Source: a virus. From it: a DNA stretch of 26,632 nucleotides. The notes under the pieces are model-generated. The model saw only the letters and a program-made list of their open reading frames with translations. It did no database searches and had not been told where the DNA came from. Below are positions 14,201 to 23,700 of this stretch, piece by piece. The stretch spans positions 1 through 26,632 of IMG/VR virus record IMGVR_UViG_3300037114_000008; one strand, written 5' to 3'. The position numbers and the translations under genes were made by a program. Every line of letters starts with the position of its first letter. Position 1 is the stretch's first letter.

Positions 14201-14317
14201 GATCAGACGTTCGACGGCCTGAAAGTGCCAGACAATGTCGCGGCAAAGCTTAAGCAGTTCGCTATCGGCCAGCAAACATCTTCGACTGGCCGCAAACCTA
14301 GTTGGGCCGCAGGATAA
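11252..14317 (+). CDS. Tail tape measure protein with embedded ClpP-like domain
   Basis: The product is 1021 residues; ATG 11252 is one base after the preceding stop, with GGCGGGGG just upstream. By the lambda rule of about 1.5 angstrom per residue, the tail could reach about 150 nm, less if globular parts do not stretch. Order: helical N-terminus (1-180), charged coiled coil (about 180-255), Ala-rich helices (to about 420), Gly/Pro-rich linkers (about 440-760) with collagen-like G-x-P runs near 454 and 728-750, then a ClpP/crotonase-like domain (about 760-885). The last 115 residues (GPGTDVSDSVLARLSKGEFV, then AAAVRAYGEDTMHAMN) are the typical C-terminus of siphophage tape measures. The gene follows the frameshifting chaperone as expected. 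The tape measure call is firm; the peptidase activity is inferred. Confidence 0.87.
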   Translation: MALEDVVQGVQVSVKTDGVDDAVNKIDGVTKAVENLAAAGSKASGGGGGIEGLNTAFKNIGTTAAQSFSQILSSATSGNLTGLATLMGGPVAGSFTQAAEQLSQFIDQQDAAILKTASMARAMGTTPEVIQGMGAALGEAGVSASGFERLVNRMSTRVATDYASMMKNIRTDHDTAASSALRVTKANEKLQESYGVPKEAFAEQDKWIAQQEAQIAKNEAIEAQREQALKSIPNITEKLKEGIKTHKESADVADTDIQTLTKSLENLARTGTGPASGLDVIQKLFEGIQTGAIGAEKGLALIKAEMGSMRAGGAGGMDAEKLLKFAQDGGLAKMQAATAEIAAHGLGITKQDVDNAEKAAAAGAKLLQVIDAMKEKSAAAIAPIKAVAETNAAHNLEQLPGIVDAISSATKGAADWMKSLLPQGLIDFFTKPTGATPFHGLDILHGGGPLTGGPSSGTPGTPGIVRPGDKDDPNSPIKVLRFGHSNQPGPGVKTEQTSGTTRIYHLPDDGAAPMAGGGQPLPPEGRGYGGGAAVDINASGATVSGALNSLAGVITEGAAAIKAALGGLVVHTTSGAPNTPTGDQSRRDARTWPGGGGGGPVTHETISVTDPMNAPWRTGGATNMLPPVGTEGAGDARVGSGPSGEPPPHPEADAANMPTSTSKEISGREVATALKQAGADSIGGGASGISSAFTSVASAIGGGGTSVASALMSLASKLSSLVPNPNAVPGTPGTPGYPGTPGAMPGPPSPRPLPYGATVGAKDIVIGNNPGGSIDVADSYWQRIHDKKDKVHFRGDCVSACVMSTGLPYNEGCVEPTARFGIHMASTNGVPDQQATNAMVAKYYPAKLQDYIKTHPLRPDVQYLNAAMITALGIFPPCPADSKNIPQGRQPHFCEGGICDGVVRGPGTDVSDSVLARLSKGEFVMRAAAVRAYGEDTMHAMNNIQMPSQRYAMGGMVPTSSLPYFAAGGAIEKADSILNLTIGDQTFDGLKVPDNVAAKLKQFAIGQQTSSTGRKPSWAAG
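13529..13900 (+). other. ClpP/crotonase-like domain inside the tape measure gene
   Basis: Residues about 760-883 of the tape measure. P770-G-G-S773-I-D is the oxyanion-type NxPGGS motif; a strand VHFRGDCVSAC places S799 at the usual nucleophile position; FGIHMAS gives H823, 24 residues later, near the 25 between the catalytic Ser and His of E. coli ClpP; D850 (QDYIKTH) is a candidate third residue. Cysteines 797 and 801 flank S799, as in the C-x-SAC motif of bacterial secreted ClpP-like proteins. Members of that group show the same V-x-P-x-A-x-x-G-x-H and YP----D-I--H pattern. Confidence 0.65.
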
Positions 14318-14323
14318 CAAGCC

Positions 14324-14782
14324 ATGACACAGGAAAACGTACTTCCAGCGAATGCCGATACGTTGCTGACCATTTCTGGAATGGGCGGCTTTCAATATCA
14401 GGCGCGCGGCCTCACTCAAACGCTTAGCGTCATCCCCGAGGCCAACAGCCAAGAGCGGTCGGTGAACGGCGTGCTCATTGATCTAAGCAACCCGGTGTTT
14501 CGGAAATACAAGAGCAAGATTACATGCACCGACATTGACGCGCCCCCTCTCGACGGCATCTGGCCGGGGATGGAAGTCACAGTCGAATGCGCCGCGAGCC
14601 TCGCCTACCTGACCGGCAACTCGGGCTCGCCGTCGCGGCCCGTAGTCAGTGGATCAAGTTGGACGCAAGGACTTTTCACTTTCTACCGGCCCATCCTCGT
14701 AATGTTAGTCCAGCCGTGGAGCGAGGACTTCGCGGAATGGAAGAACGAGAACACATGGTCTTTAGAGTTGGAAGAAATCTAA
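14324..14782 (+). CDS. Minor tail protein, distal-tail type (tentative)
   Basis: The product is 152 residues; ATG 14324 follows AGGAT (14311-14315). It reads GFQYQARGLTQTLSVI, then a conserved-looking RSVNGVLIDLSNPVFRKYKSKITCTD-DAPPLDGIWPG, then TVECAASL, and a C-terminal FYRPILVMLVQPWSEDFAEW ending in WSLELEEI. The pattern of RGLTQTL, NG, F-KY, ITC-D, IWPG, RP, W-LELEE is familiar to me from Rhizobiales phages, where it follows the tape measure gene. By position it is the distal tail or tail-tip-joining protein; the sequence alone does not prove a Dit fold. The downstream gene begins one base after its stop. Confidence 0.55.
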   Translation: MTQENVLPANADTLLTISGMGGFQYQARGLTQTLSVIPEANSQERSVNGVLIDLSNPVFRKYKSKITCTDIDAPPLDGIWPGMEVTVECAASLAYLTGNSGSPSRPVVSGSSWTQGLFTFYRPILVMLVQPWSEDFAEWKNENTWSLELEEI

Positions 14783-14783
14783 C

Positions 14784-17726
14784 ATGACCGACGAACTTAC
14801 CACTCCCGAAATCACCGGAGTAGCCAGCCCCGGCGACGGCGAAGGCACCGGCATGGGCACCACATCGCCCGGCTATGCTTTGCCATTTCTGTTCGCTTGG
14901 GTGAACTCGGATCAAACCACGTTCGACGAAACGATGCTTCGTAATGACGAGGAAATTCTCGAAATCAACTTGCAACATGAAGAAGGTCAAGTTCCGACAC
15001 TATCGGTCACGATCAAAAATCCGTACACGGGTCTCCTTAATGCGACCCGTCATCAATGGGCGTGGCTCGCATATCAGCCGCCGAACCTTGATCCATACGC
15101 GGAAGGGACTTTCAGCGGCCCGGGGGACTTCACCAATATCCCGAACGGCTATGGATCGAGCGGCGCAACCGATCTTGCGCCTGAAACTGTCGAAGGCACC
15201 CCCGAGTACGTCGTGGATGGCTATGTGCAGCCGGGCTATCAGGTCTACGATGACGCAACAATCATTCTCGTTCCGCCGATCCCCTCGTCGTCGAACCTTG
15301 GCACTTCGCCGTCCCCTTCCGGCGGAGCGTCGGGCCCCCCGCCATACACGAATGGCAACACCGTCGTTCCGATATTCTTCGGCGAACTTATAGGCGTGCC
15401 CGATGATCTGTTCGCGGAAAAGATCACACTCAAATTCCTTGCACGCTCGGAGAACTACATCCAGTGGAAACAGGCGTGTGCCGAGACGTTGAAAATCCCC
15501 GGGAATTACGATCCGGTTTTCCTAAAGGAAAAGGAACAGGATAACCCTGACAGCATCCTCGAAGGATGGTCGTCGCTATATCATGTGGACCGTTGCTCTC
15601 TCGAAGTGACAGCAAGCGACGTGCTGGTCGGCGAGGATGGCACTGTGGTATTCGCCGAGTCGCCGCCAAGCGCGATCTACGACAGTGTGAAAGTCAAGAT
15701 CGGGCAGGCCCCGCTCACCAACGTGCAAGTGCAGACGACGGTTCATTGGATGCAGCGGACTACGGGCTACGTGGACGGCCCGGATGTGAGCGTCGCCAGC
15801 TATACCGGCGGGTCCTTCGCTGACGACTGGCCGAAGCCGGGCAAGGGTCTTGGCGCTGGATGGACAGTCGAGACGAGCTATGTTGATGACCCCTACACGA
15901 TCAAAGAAACCCCGATGTGGAACATCACGACCGACACACAATTCTACGGCACTCTTACCGATTATGATTGCGCCACCGTGTCGATCAACGAGTCATCAAG
16001 CCAGCCCGCGTTGCTCGGCCCTGTTTGGACGGCGGGTGGTGGCATCCCTACCGTCATCACAACAGGTCAAAGCAGCTTCTGTGATCCGTATTCCATCCCG
16101 CCGACCAACATACCAGCAAAGCTAGTAGAGAAGCTTCTTTACGTGCCGCTGTGGGGCTTGAACTGTTCGTGGGAGCTAAAGTATGAAGCGAAGCGCGAGT
16201 TCACCGAAGTCATCTTTGTCGATGTAACCGCCAACACGCAAGCCATCCTCACATCGCCGACCGTCGAGCAGGACACCGCGCTAATCAAAATGAATGGTGA
16301 AGTCGGCGAGCCGTTGCTTATCTATGACGCTTGGTCAGATTTTGCCGGGGGAAAACATTTCGGTAAGGGCCAACTTATTTACCCGAACAACCCGCTCACG
16401 CCGGGCGGGCTGGCATACCAAATTAGCCTTGGTCCCGGAACAGGCGGCAATGTTGAGCCCGATTTCAGTGATGTACCCGGGGCGGTAACGGCAGAAATTT
16501 CTCCGGGCACCGGGTCGTGGGTTTCACTCGGCGAGAACCCGCAAGCCAAAATTCAGAAAATGGCGTTCGCTACGAACTATGACGTTGGTACGATCTTGCT
16601 CTATGCAGATACAGTTTTTAATGGCGGCCCGGGCTCGCTCGAAGATGTCGTCCCCCCGAGCACATCCTATTGGATTTGCACCGCCGAGGCGGGTACAACA
16701 GGAGCGGCGTTATCGGACTCTGCGGGGGCGGTCCCCAATGTAGGCGAGGGCGGCGAAGGTGAATTCACCGTAGTTCAATACCGTCCTCTGCCCACCGAGA
16801 GCGATCAACTTCTATTCCCGCCAGCCCTCACCATCACCGGCGTTCCTTATTTTGATCCTAACTCCGATGCCGTCTTAACTTCGATCAATTGCACCGATTT
16901 CACGATTATTTCAGGGGGAGCGGCGGGGGTCGCTGGAATGGCGGTTCTCGGCAGTGTACCCGGCATCCCGGTCGGCGGCACGGCGGATAACGTCACGGCG
17001 CGGTGCTACTTCCCAACCGCACGCGGGAAAGAGTCAATCGAGTACGCGATCAACCGTGCTCGGGCCAAAATTCGGATGCGCTCGCGCGCTCTAGAAGTGT
17101 CATGGGCGTGCCCGATTGAAATGGTGCTCGGCATGTCCTGCCGAATGAATGCGACACTGTATGAGCCGCGCCTGCCCGGCGGCGTCGCCACCGGCAAGGT
17201 CATCAAGTACGGGATGACCGCGAGTAAAGGCAAAATTCGGGGGAGTGTTACAATCGGATGTTCGGTAGGCTACAATGCTTTCGGATCGCCGAACGCTGAC
17301 ATTTCGTACACCGGGGCCGTGTTCGAGCCGTTCGATGACGGGCTGCAATTCCCGCTCGGTGATTTACCGTCCGATGGTGGCTTCTTCACCGAGACGCTCC
17401 CCACTCAATACGCGGCTCTTGAGCCGGGTATCTTGGCTGAATTGATTTCCATGAAGATTTTGAACCCGCCGCAGCCAATCACGCCGGTGCAAAGCGGCGT
17501 CGGTGGCGAGACCATCGTTACCACAGGGGTTGGCCCGGCAACGGTGTGGACAGCGGCGGTGGACGCGGCGATCCTACCGAACCTTATGAAAAGCAATCCG
17601 ATTGGGTGGATTTGCGAAATTGACTCGGTCGTAAACGGGCCATTCCTCGGCGCGTACACCATCACTGTGAGCCCCCTTGAACTGCCGCAAGGCGTCAACC
17701 TCTCAGCACCGGGAGACAATGACTAA
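14784..17726 (+). CDS. Tail hub / tail tip protein
   Basis: The product is 980 residues; ATG 14784 follows one base after the previous stop. Residues about 30-90 (LPFLFAWVNSDQTTFDETML, then ILEINLQHEEGQVPTLSVTIKNPYTGLL) and about 190-290 (VPIFFGELIGVPDDLFAEKITLKFLAR, then YHVDRCSLEVTASDVLVGEDGTVVF) correspond to the split beta-barrel hub of tail tip proteins related to gp27/gpD-type hubs. The middle is a long beta-rich, Gly-rich section. Residues about 740-830 (YFPTARGKESIEYAINRARAK, then EVSWACPIEMVLGMSCRM) look like the end of the hub ring. It would form the trimeric tip that holds the tape measure end. No lysozyme-type motif is seen. Its stop overlaps the next start (TAATG). Confidence 0.7.
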   Translation: MTDELTTPEITGVASPGDGEGTGMGTTSPGYALPFLFAWVNSDQTTFDETMLRNDEEILEINLQHEEGQVPTLSVTIKNPYTGLLNATRHQWAWLAYQPPNLDPYAEGTFSGPGDFTNIPNGYGSSGATDLAPETVEGTPEYVVDGYVQPGYQVYDDATIILVPPIPSSSNLGTSPSPSGGASGPPPYTNGNTVVPIFFGELIGVPDDLFAEKITLKFLARSENYIQWKQACAETLKIPGNYDPVFLKEKEQDNPDSILEGWSSLYHVDRCSLEVTASDVLVGEDGTVVFAESPPSAIYDSVKVKIGQAPLTNVQVQTTVHWMQRTTGYVDGPDVSVASYTGGSFADDWPKPGKGLGAGWTVETSYVDDPYTIKETPMWNITTDTQFYGTLTDYDCATVSINESSSQPALLGPVWTAGGGIPTVITTGQSSFCDPYSIPPTNIPAKLVEKLLYVPLWGLNCSWELKYEAKREFTEVIFVDVTANTQAILTSPTVEQDTALIKMNGEVGEPLLIYDAWSDFAGGKHFGKGQLIYPNNPLTPGGLAYQISLGPGTGGNVEPDFSDVPGAVTAEISPGTGSWVSLGENPQAKIQKMAFATNYDVGTILLYADTVFNGGPGSLEDVVPPSTSYWICTAEAGTTGAALSDSAGAVPNVGEGGEGEFTVVQYRPLPTESDQLLFPPALTITGVPYFDPNSDAVLTSINCTDFTIISGGAAGVAGMAVLGSVPGIPVGGTADNVTARCYFPTARGKESIEYAINRARAKIRMRSRALEVSWACPIEMVLGMSCRMNATLYEPRLPGGVATGKVIKYGMTASKGKIRGSVTIGCSVGYNAFGSPNADISYTGAVFEPFDDGLQFPLGDLPSDGGFFTETLPTQYAALEPGILAELISMKILNPPQPITPVQSGVGGETIVTTGVGPATVWTAAVDAAILPNLMKSNPIGWICEIDSVVNGPFLGAYTITVSPLELPQGVNLSAPGDND

Positions 17727-17980
17727 TGCCCACGATGGAACAGATTGTCCAGCCGTTTCAAGGTCGAGATGTTGGCCCGGAACCCTATGGTCCTTTGACC
17801 GGCCAGCCGAACGTGCCTGCGCTTGTGAAGATAGGCTTGACCGGCGGCACTCAGACGTTCACGGGGAACTTTAGTTATACGCAGACAAATAAACTCGGTG
17901 CGGTTCATACGGAAGCCCCCTCAAGCAGCGGCGTCATTCAGCACGTCATCGAAAATCCGCAGTCCAAGCCCAAGGCGTAA
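17726..17980 (+). CDS. Small tail protein, unknown
   Basis: The product is 84 residues. ATG 17726 overlaps the hub stop (TAATG) and is preceded by GGGAG (17711-17715). The sequence is short, Pro/Gly/Thr-rich and probably beta-rich (ALVKIGLTGGTQTFTGNFSY near the middle), with a charged C-terminus KPKA. Tight coupling to the hub and to the 17984 gene, which follows after 3 bases, suggests a tail-tip partner. No family is recognised. Confidence 0.55.
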   Translation: MPTMEQIVQPFQGRDVGPEPYGPLTGQPNVPALVKIGLTGGTQTFTGNFSYTQTNKLGAVHTEAPSSSGVIQHVIENPQSKPKA

Positions 17981-17983
17981 TCA

Positions 17984-19861
17984 ATGTCAGTGTCTCAGTA
18001 TTCCCGCGCAACGCACACCGTTCGTGTCAAGAGTGCGGACGAACGGTTTTACGCCGATGTCGAAGTTCTCGACGCGATTTCGCTTACCCTCCCGAACAAC
18101 TTTCAGATTGCCTATAAAATCTCCAAACCGAACGTCAACGCGCCCAACATCACCGACAACACGGGGGACGGTAACGGTGAGCCCGGCAAGGAGTCATCGA
18201 CTCGGGCTTCGCATATGATGCGGGTGACAAGCACGGCAAACCCGGCGATGTTTTTCGATGTGGAAGTGTGTGACGCGTTCACGATCACCGGCCCGAACAA
18301 TGCGGATTTTTGCATTGCGTGTCAGACTCCCAATCCGAAGTCGGTCGTGGCGATCACGGACACAACCGGCAGCGGCTTGGCGGTCGGGGCCACCAATGGA
18401 TCGACCAAGGCACAGCACGCGGTCAAGCTATTGCGCCAAGTCGGCAGCGGAACACCCGGGCTGGCTAATCAGCAAATAGCGACTGACTATACGTTGACGC
18501 TTCTGACGGACGCGTTTGTTGAACAAGGTCCGTTACAAACTCTAGGAATGCCGTGGCTGATACCCACCGCAGACTTCGGCGGCCCCGGCGATCCCCCCGG
18601 ATACACTGACTGGAATTCGGGACCGTGGTACGACATGCACGTTTTGCAATTCTACAACTATGACACCGTGCTTAACGGCGCGCTGTCGCCGGGCGCGAAC
18701 ACACTCGACCTAACTCAGTACGTGACCGATCCCGGCACGGGTCAGCAAGTGCCGCCGCCGAACACTGACCCGAACGTCTATGTCTACTTCCCTGACAACA
18801 CCGGGGGGCCGTTCCTCGGCGCGACGCCATACACGGCGAGCGGCTTACCCGGCAATCAAGCATCAATGTCAATTCCAGCAATCGACATGGGGCCGATTTG
18901 GTGGATACGCGCGCTCGGGGCAGTAGACAATGTTTGGTTTTGGTATCTCAGCCCGGTGCAACAGCCGCTCGATCTTTCCTACTTTAGACCCGGCGGACCT
19001 TCCGAAGCCTTCGCGTACTTAGGAGGGTGGGGCTATAGCGGCTTCACCGCCCTTCCTTATTTCTCGGTGACGTATATTTTGGCGGTGAACTATTCTTTTA
19101 TCCCACTTGGAACTTACGGCGCGGACAATCTTGCTACCGCCGCGTTAGATCAAGACGGACTCTCTTGGATGGGTGTTGGCACCCCGGATGGAGGGTGGGG
19201 CGTCGCGAACACCGCAGTAACGGGGGTGGCGGTTGCCGGGTTACCGTCTTTTATTGTCACGCTCGATCCCTACTACACGCCATACGGAGCGTTTGATTTG
19301 ACTGCGCCGACTGCGGCCGAACTCCTCAAGTACGCGACAAAATTTGGACTTGAAAAGGCTTACACCAACTACGGCGGACCGATGCCGAATGTGTGGGAGC
19401 TAACGGGTATCCAACAACCGGGATTGACAAACACAACGCCGCCGCCGGGATCGCCGCCGGGGACGCCCCCTCCCGATTGGGACCCGACCACGAACCCACA
19501 TCAACAGCCGGGTCTCGCGTTGGCGAAACAAGTCTGTCAGAAGTTTGCCGATAACTGGAATGCAGTGGCGAACGCGATCCAAAATCTATTTGGGAATGTC
19601 AATTCGGAGACAGGCCTCGTCGGTACACTCATCCCGCCGCCCGGGTGGAATTGGGCGAAGCCCTATGGGGGCAGCACGGTGGCGACCGCGCAACAATTCT
19701 CAAACGGGTGGATCGTCCCCGCCGTCATGGAGCTATGCGAGACGGTCCCGACGATTGCCGTGGGGCAGCTTGACCCCTCGGTGTGGGATGTCTCGCCAGT
19801 CGTAAATAACGGCACTCAGCCGGTCACATGGGCAAGCGAGACGCCACCACCCCCGGCTTGA
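17984..19861 (+). CDS. Tail-tip protein with N-terminal repeated module
   Basis: The product is 625 residues and starts 3 bases after the previous stop. The N-terminus has two clear copies of a 40-residue module: R8-A-T-H--RVKS------DVEVLDAISLTLPNN and R74-A-S-H--RVTS------DVEVCDAFTITGPNN, each ending in a YKI/ACQ-type strand and followed by an ITD-TG linker. A weaker third copy seems to start at KAQHAVKLL near 140 and ends with TDYTLTLLTDAF. Residues about 200-470 are aromatic-rich and beta-like (WWIRALGAVDNVWFWYLSP, GGWGYSGFTALPYFSVTYI); then a Pro-rich linker (about 475-510) and a C-terminal helical part. I do not recognise the large domain. Its position after the hub suggests a tail tip or fibre attachment part. 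Its TGA is part of a TTGACC string before element C. Confidence 0.6.
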   Translation: MSVSQYSRATHTVRVKSADERFYADVEVLDAISLTLPNNFQIAYKISKPNVNAPNITDNTGDGNGEPGKESSTRASHMMRVTSTANPAMFFDVEVCDAFTITGPNNADFCIACQTPNPKSVVAITDTTGSGLAVGATNGSTKAQHAVKLLRQVGSGTPGLANQQIATDYTLTLLTDAFVEQGPLQTLGMPWLIPTADFGGPGDPPGYTDWNSGPWYDMHVLQFYNYDTVLNGALSPGANTLDLTQYVTDPGTGQQVPPPNTDPNVYVYFPDNTGGPFLGATPYTASGLPGNQASMSIPAIDMGPIWWIRALGAVDNVWFWYLSPVQQPLDLSYFRPGGPSEAFAYLGGWGYSGFTALPYFSVTYILAVNYSFIPLGTYGADNLATAALDQDGLSWMGVGTPDGGWGVANTAVTGVAVAGLPSFIVTLDPYYTPYGAFDLTAPTAAELLKYATKFGLEKAYTNYGGPMPNVWELTGIQQPGLTNTTPPPGSPPGTPPPDWDPTTNPHQQPGLALAKQVCQKFADNWNAVANAIQNLFGNVNSETGLVGTLIPPPGWNWAKPYGGSTVATAQQFSNGWIVPAVMELCETVPTIAVGQLDPSVWDVSPVVNNGTQPVTWASETPPPPA

Positions 19862-19879
19862 CCATATGGTTAATATAAG
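19858..19879 (+). promoter_or_regulatory. Element C with ATGGTTAAT motif
   Basis: TTGACC (19858-19863) is followed two bases later by ATGGTTAAT (19866-19874) and then ATAAG. Here the -35/-10 spacing seen in elements A, B and D is absent, so the shared 9-mer rather than a promoter geometry is what is conserved. CCATATGG is a local palindrome. It lies 35 bases before the fibre gene start. Confidence 0.4.
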
Positions 19880-19909
19880 CTACAGGATCAACTCTCCCGG
19901 AGAATTGCC

Positions 19910-20749
19910 ATGAGCGACATCATTTACCGCACTGCGGGCCCGTGGGGCCCGGGCCTCGGGGCTGACCTGACGGGCGCTCAGGTCGATACGAACTTTTGGA
20001 TACTCTACAGCCTGATCCAAGCCCTTCAAGACGCCGAGCCGGACACGATTTCCTACTTCACGGTGACCGGCAACAATATGTGGATCACGATGACGGACCA
20101 CTACGTTTTCGGTCCCTTCACGATCCCGACTTCGGTGTGGAATTTCCGGGGAGCGTGGGCACCAAATAACGCTTACGCCATCAATGACGTGTTCACCGCA
20201 GACGGAGCGGTCTATCTTGTTATCTACGGGCAAATCAATTCCGGCGCAACCTTCTACGCGGCAGCGAATGACGGCTTAGGCCACAACTACTATGGCCTCT
20301 TGCTCGCGGCTCCGCCGAACGAGCTTCCCGACGACGGCCTGCCCGGGCAATTCCTGCAATGGACCGCGAACGACAGCCCCGGCGGCGTGGCGTGGGCCTA
20401 CATCAACCGCCCCATCGGCGTCTACATCGAGGAGCCACCGGACCCGCTCGAAGTCGTGGTCCGTTATCAGTTCGTCGAGAGCACGCAATTCCCGGTCGGA
20501 CTGGCGGGTTCGATGGGCAGCATGGGGACTCGGGGCACCGGCACTCAAGTGTACGAGATTTACCAGAATGGCGCGAACGTCGGCAGCATCAACTTCCACG
20601 AGTCGCCGACCGACAGCGCGTCATTCACGTTCCCGACTGCGATCACATTCCACGCGGGCGACGTGCTGACCATCGCCGCGCCATCCGTGCCCGACCCCCA
20701 CATGACGCAGATCAACTTCACGTTGGTCGGCGAAGTGGTGCTCCCGTAA
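19910..20749 (+). CDS. Tail fibre / receptor-binding-like protein
   Basis: The product is 279 residues with CGGAGAA (19898-19904) before ATG 19910. N-terminus: GPWGPGLGADLTGAQVDTNFWILYSLIQAL, a collar-like start commonly seen in phage fibre proteins of this group. Residues about 75-125 (VWNFRGAWAPNNAYAINDVF, then AVYLVIYGQIN) form a small aromatic module like the carbohydrate-binding element in the 6134 gene. The last 90 residues (VRYQFVESTQFPVGLAGS, then GTQVYEIYQNGANVGSINF, FTFPTAITFHAGDVLTIAAP, and a final INFTLVGEVVLP strand) form a beta-sandwich typical of fibre ends. It probably attaches to the tip and binds host surface sugar. Next gene starts 22 bases after its stop. Confidence 0.68.
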   Translation: MSDIIYRTAGPWGPGLGADLTGAQVDTNFWILYSLIQALQDAEPDTISYFTVTGNNMWITMTDHYVFGPFTIPTSVWNFRGAWAPNNAYAINDVFTADGAVYLVIYGQINSGATFYAAANDGLGHNYYGLLLAAPPNELPDDGLPGQFLQWTANDSPGGVAWAYINRPIGVYIEEPPDPLEVVVRYQFVESTQFPVGLAGSMGSMGTRGTGTQVYEIYQNGANVGSINFHESPTDSASFTFPTAITFHAGDVLTIAAPSVPDPHMTQINFTLVGEVVLP

Positions 20750-20771
20750 TTTTTCTCCAAGGCGAGCTATC

Positions 20772-23700
20772 ATGACCAGCCCAACACTCCGCTCATATGG
20801 GGTCGCAAACTCGGAGAACGGCAGCGCGTTCGGCGCTATCTCCCTCACCACAGTCACCAACGACATCGTCGTCGTTGCCGCGAGTTTCTTTACGAACCAG
20901 CCCGAAGCGGATGTCGGCGTCTCCGGGATAACCGGCGGCGGCGTTACCGGATCGTGGACGTTGCGTAATCGCACGTATATAACGTGCAATGACGGCGTTC
21001 CGCTGATCCAAGAAGTGTGGTGGGGCCTCGCCACCACCGGAGCCTCGTCAGTCACGGTGGCGATCAACAACGCGACCACCACCTACGATACCTGTATGGT
21101 TTTCAGCGTTGCGGGCGCGAAAACAACCGCGCCTTTCGATGTCAACGTCTCATTGCCTGCCGTCGCTTCCTCCCCCGAAAGCTCACAGGTCACGACTCGC
21201 AATGTTACGGGTGTCTCGACCACCGCCAGCGGCACTTTGTTGATCGCAATACTGACAGGAAATAACGAGCCTAGCTCGATACCCGTCGCTTATGCCACGG
21301 CGGACAGCGACTTCACGCTAATCGCGGCGGATGGCGAGCAGGCAGCGTCTTTTTTAGGGGCGGGTTCGGAGTATCAGGCCCTATCGGGTCCAATCACAAG
21401 TCAAACATTCAATCTTTTTGCGGGCTTGGACTCGACCGATTGGATTGGCTACGTAGACGCAATCCAAGCTGCGGTGATCGCGGGCCCCACCGGCACTTGG
21501 GCTTCGACCGAAGCAGCCGACGCGATGGCCGCGCACGGCGGCGTGCTCGGCGGTTCGTGGCACTCGACCGAAGCCAAGGACATCTTCGATTTTACTTCGG
21601 CGCACCCAAGCGGTACGTGGGGCTCGACCGAAACGGCCGACACTCTCGCGGCGGCGGGCACCGGCGCGACGGCGACGTACTTCGATCCCGCTACCGTGTC
21701 GGAAGGCGTCTCCCTTCAAAACGATAACCTGACCGCGATCAATCAGGAGGCGTTCAACGAGTCAGTCGGCGCGCGGTCGAACACATTCAAAACTACCGGC
21801 AAGTTCTACACCGAATTCTCGGTCGAGTTTGAGGCAGGCGAGTCGGGTGTTGGCGTCATAAACGCTGCGGCGGCGTTCGGGAATTGGGCCAATCCCGTAG
21901 GACCGGCCACAAACGGCGCGGGCGTTTTCGCCAGCGAGAACGGCACGATTTGGATCAACGGTCAGGATATGTCCAATTGGGCCGGGACAAGTTTGAGCAG
22001 CAACACTCAAGGTTTGGGTCCTAATGATAATACGGCGGTCAATGTCGGCGTCGCCATCGACCTTGACAACAACCTGATTTGGTTCCGTGTCGCGGGCGGC
22101 CTATGGAACGGTATCTCGGGAGCGAACCCGGCAAACGGTGTGGCCTCACCACGACCGCCGACAACGGGCCAGCCGCAAGAGGGGTCCGGCGGCTACGATA
22201 TTTCCATGATTACCGGCTCCGCGATCTATCTGTTCGCCGGGCTTTACGGGCCAGAAGATACTGCCATGCTGAATGCCGGGGCTTCGGCATTCGCCCACAC
22301 GCCTCCATCCGGCTTCTCGGCTTGGGACACCGCGACACCGCCAGCGTCTCCGCTCATGATCGACGGCTACGCGACCGGCGGCGCGGCGGGCGGCGGCCCG
22401 TTCGACACGACGGGCATTGACTCGGCTACTGTCACGCTCACGACCACACAGCACAACGACGTGATCGTCGTCGGAATTACAGCCGGTGGCGCTTATACGG
22501 CGTCGCCGATCACAAGTATCACTGACACGGCCGGGCTGGTATGGAAGCGGCGCAATCAACGCTGGCAGCAAGGTGGTCTTAAGGCTGGCCCCGGCACGGA
22601 AATCAATAAAGGGGCCATCGTGGAGCTTTGGTGGGCGCACGCGCCGAACCCGCTATCGGGCGATGTCATCACCGTCCACGCGACCGGCGGCGAAGGCGCA
22701 TTCGCCGTCCTTGCGTTCGGCGTCGCAGGGGCGAACTACACGACGCCTTTTGATACGCATACGCAAGCCGGGGGGTATGTCGATGGCAGCGGCGGTTTCT
22801 TTAACCCCTCCGTGTCGCAACTCGCCACGAATGCAGACAACACTCTCTTGTTTGGATTTCACGGTATAGGTGTGACTTATGCCGGTGACGGGGGCGTCGC
22901 GCAGGACCCGTGGACTTATGTCACGGCGACCGCGCTTGAAACTGAGACTGATGGCTACGGCGTGTTCGGGAGTCTCGTCTATCAGACTGTGACGGAGCCA
23001 CAGTTAGGAACGGCGGTGTTGGTCGGCGGTCCAATTTACGCTGGCACAGAGCAGCCCTACAGTTCCGCAGGGGTTATGTTTGACAGCATCGTCGCGGCAG
23101 GCGAGAGCGGCACTGCGGAGGAAATCTATTGGTTTTGGGATAACGGTTCCGTCAGCGGCTCCATTCAACTTTCCACCACGACTGATCTTGTGTTGACCTA
23201 TACGGTGGTGAACTTCAACCTCATGGTCCTAATTCAAGTCATGATAAAGTCTGCGAGCGGGACCGGCGAAGTCACGTCTATCTCGGAAGGGCAAGGCTCA
23301 CTCTCGTCGGCTGGCTTCGAGCGGCGCTCGCGCGTCGTGACGGCGACCCCGGGTGGCACCATCGCTACCGAAATTTGGTGGGGATGGATGCCGATGTATA
23401 CGCAAGCCGAACTTGCGACCAACGACACGATCACGATCAACACGTCGGGCACAGCGGCGGGCGACCTTATCGCCGCGCAGATATTGGGCCTCGGCGGCTC
23501 GACCGGCGCATATGGTCTAGGCGATGCGTTTTGGGATACGAACCCGGCTCTCCCGGTAGAGGTTGGTTGTGTCGGCGCTTCGCCGCCGCCGAACGCCTCA
23601 GATATTTCCACGTCGGAACTCTCGACGTTGTTGGTCGCGTGGACATCGAACCTCACCGAAGCGGTGCCGGGCTTCACGGAGCCATTTGTCGCGCTCACCC

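Noticed and set aside
11258-14252. Several minus-strand frames opposite the tape measure gene
   Set aside because: All are low-complexity complements of Gly/Ala/Pro-rich codons without ribosome sites.
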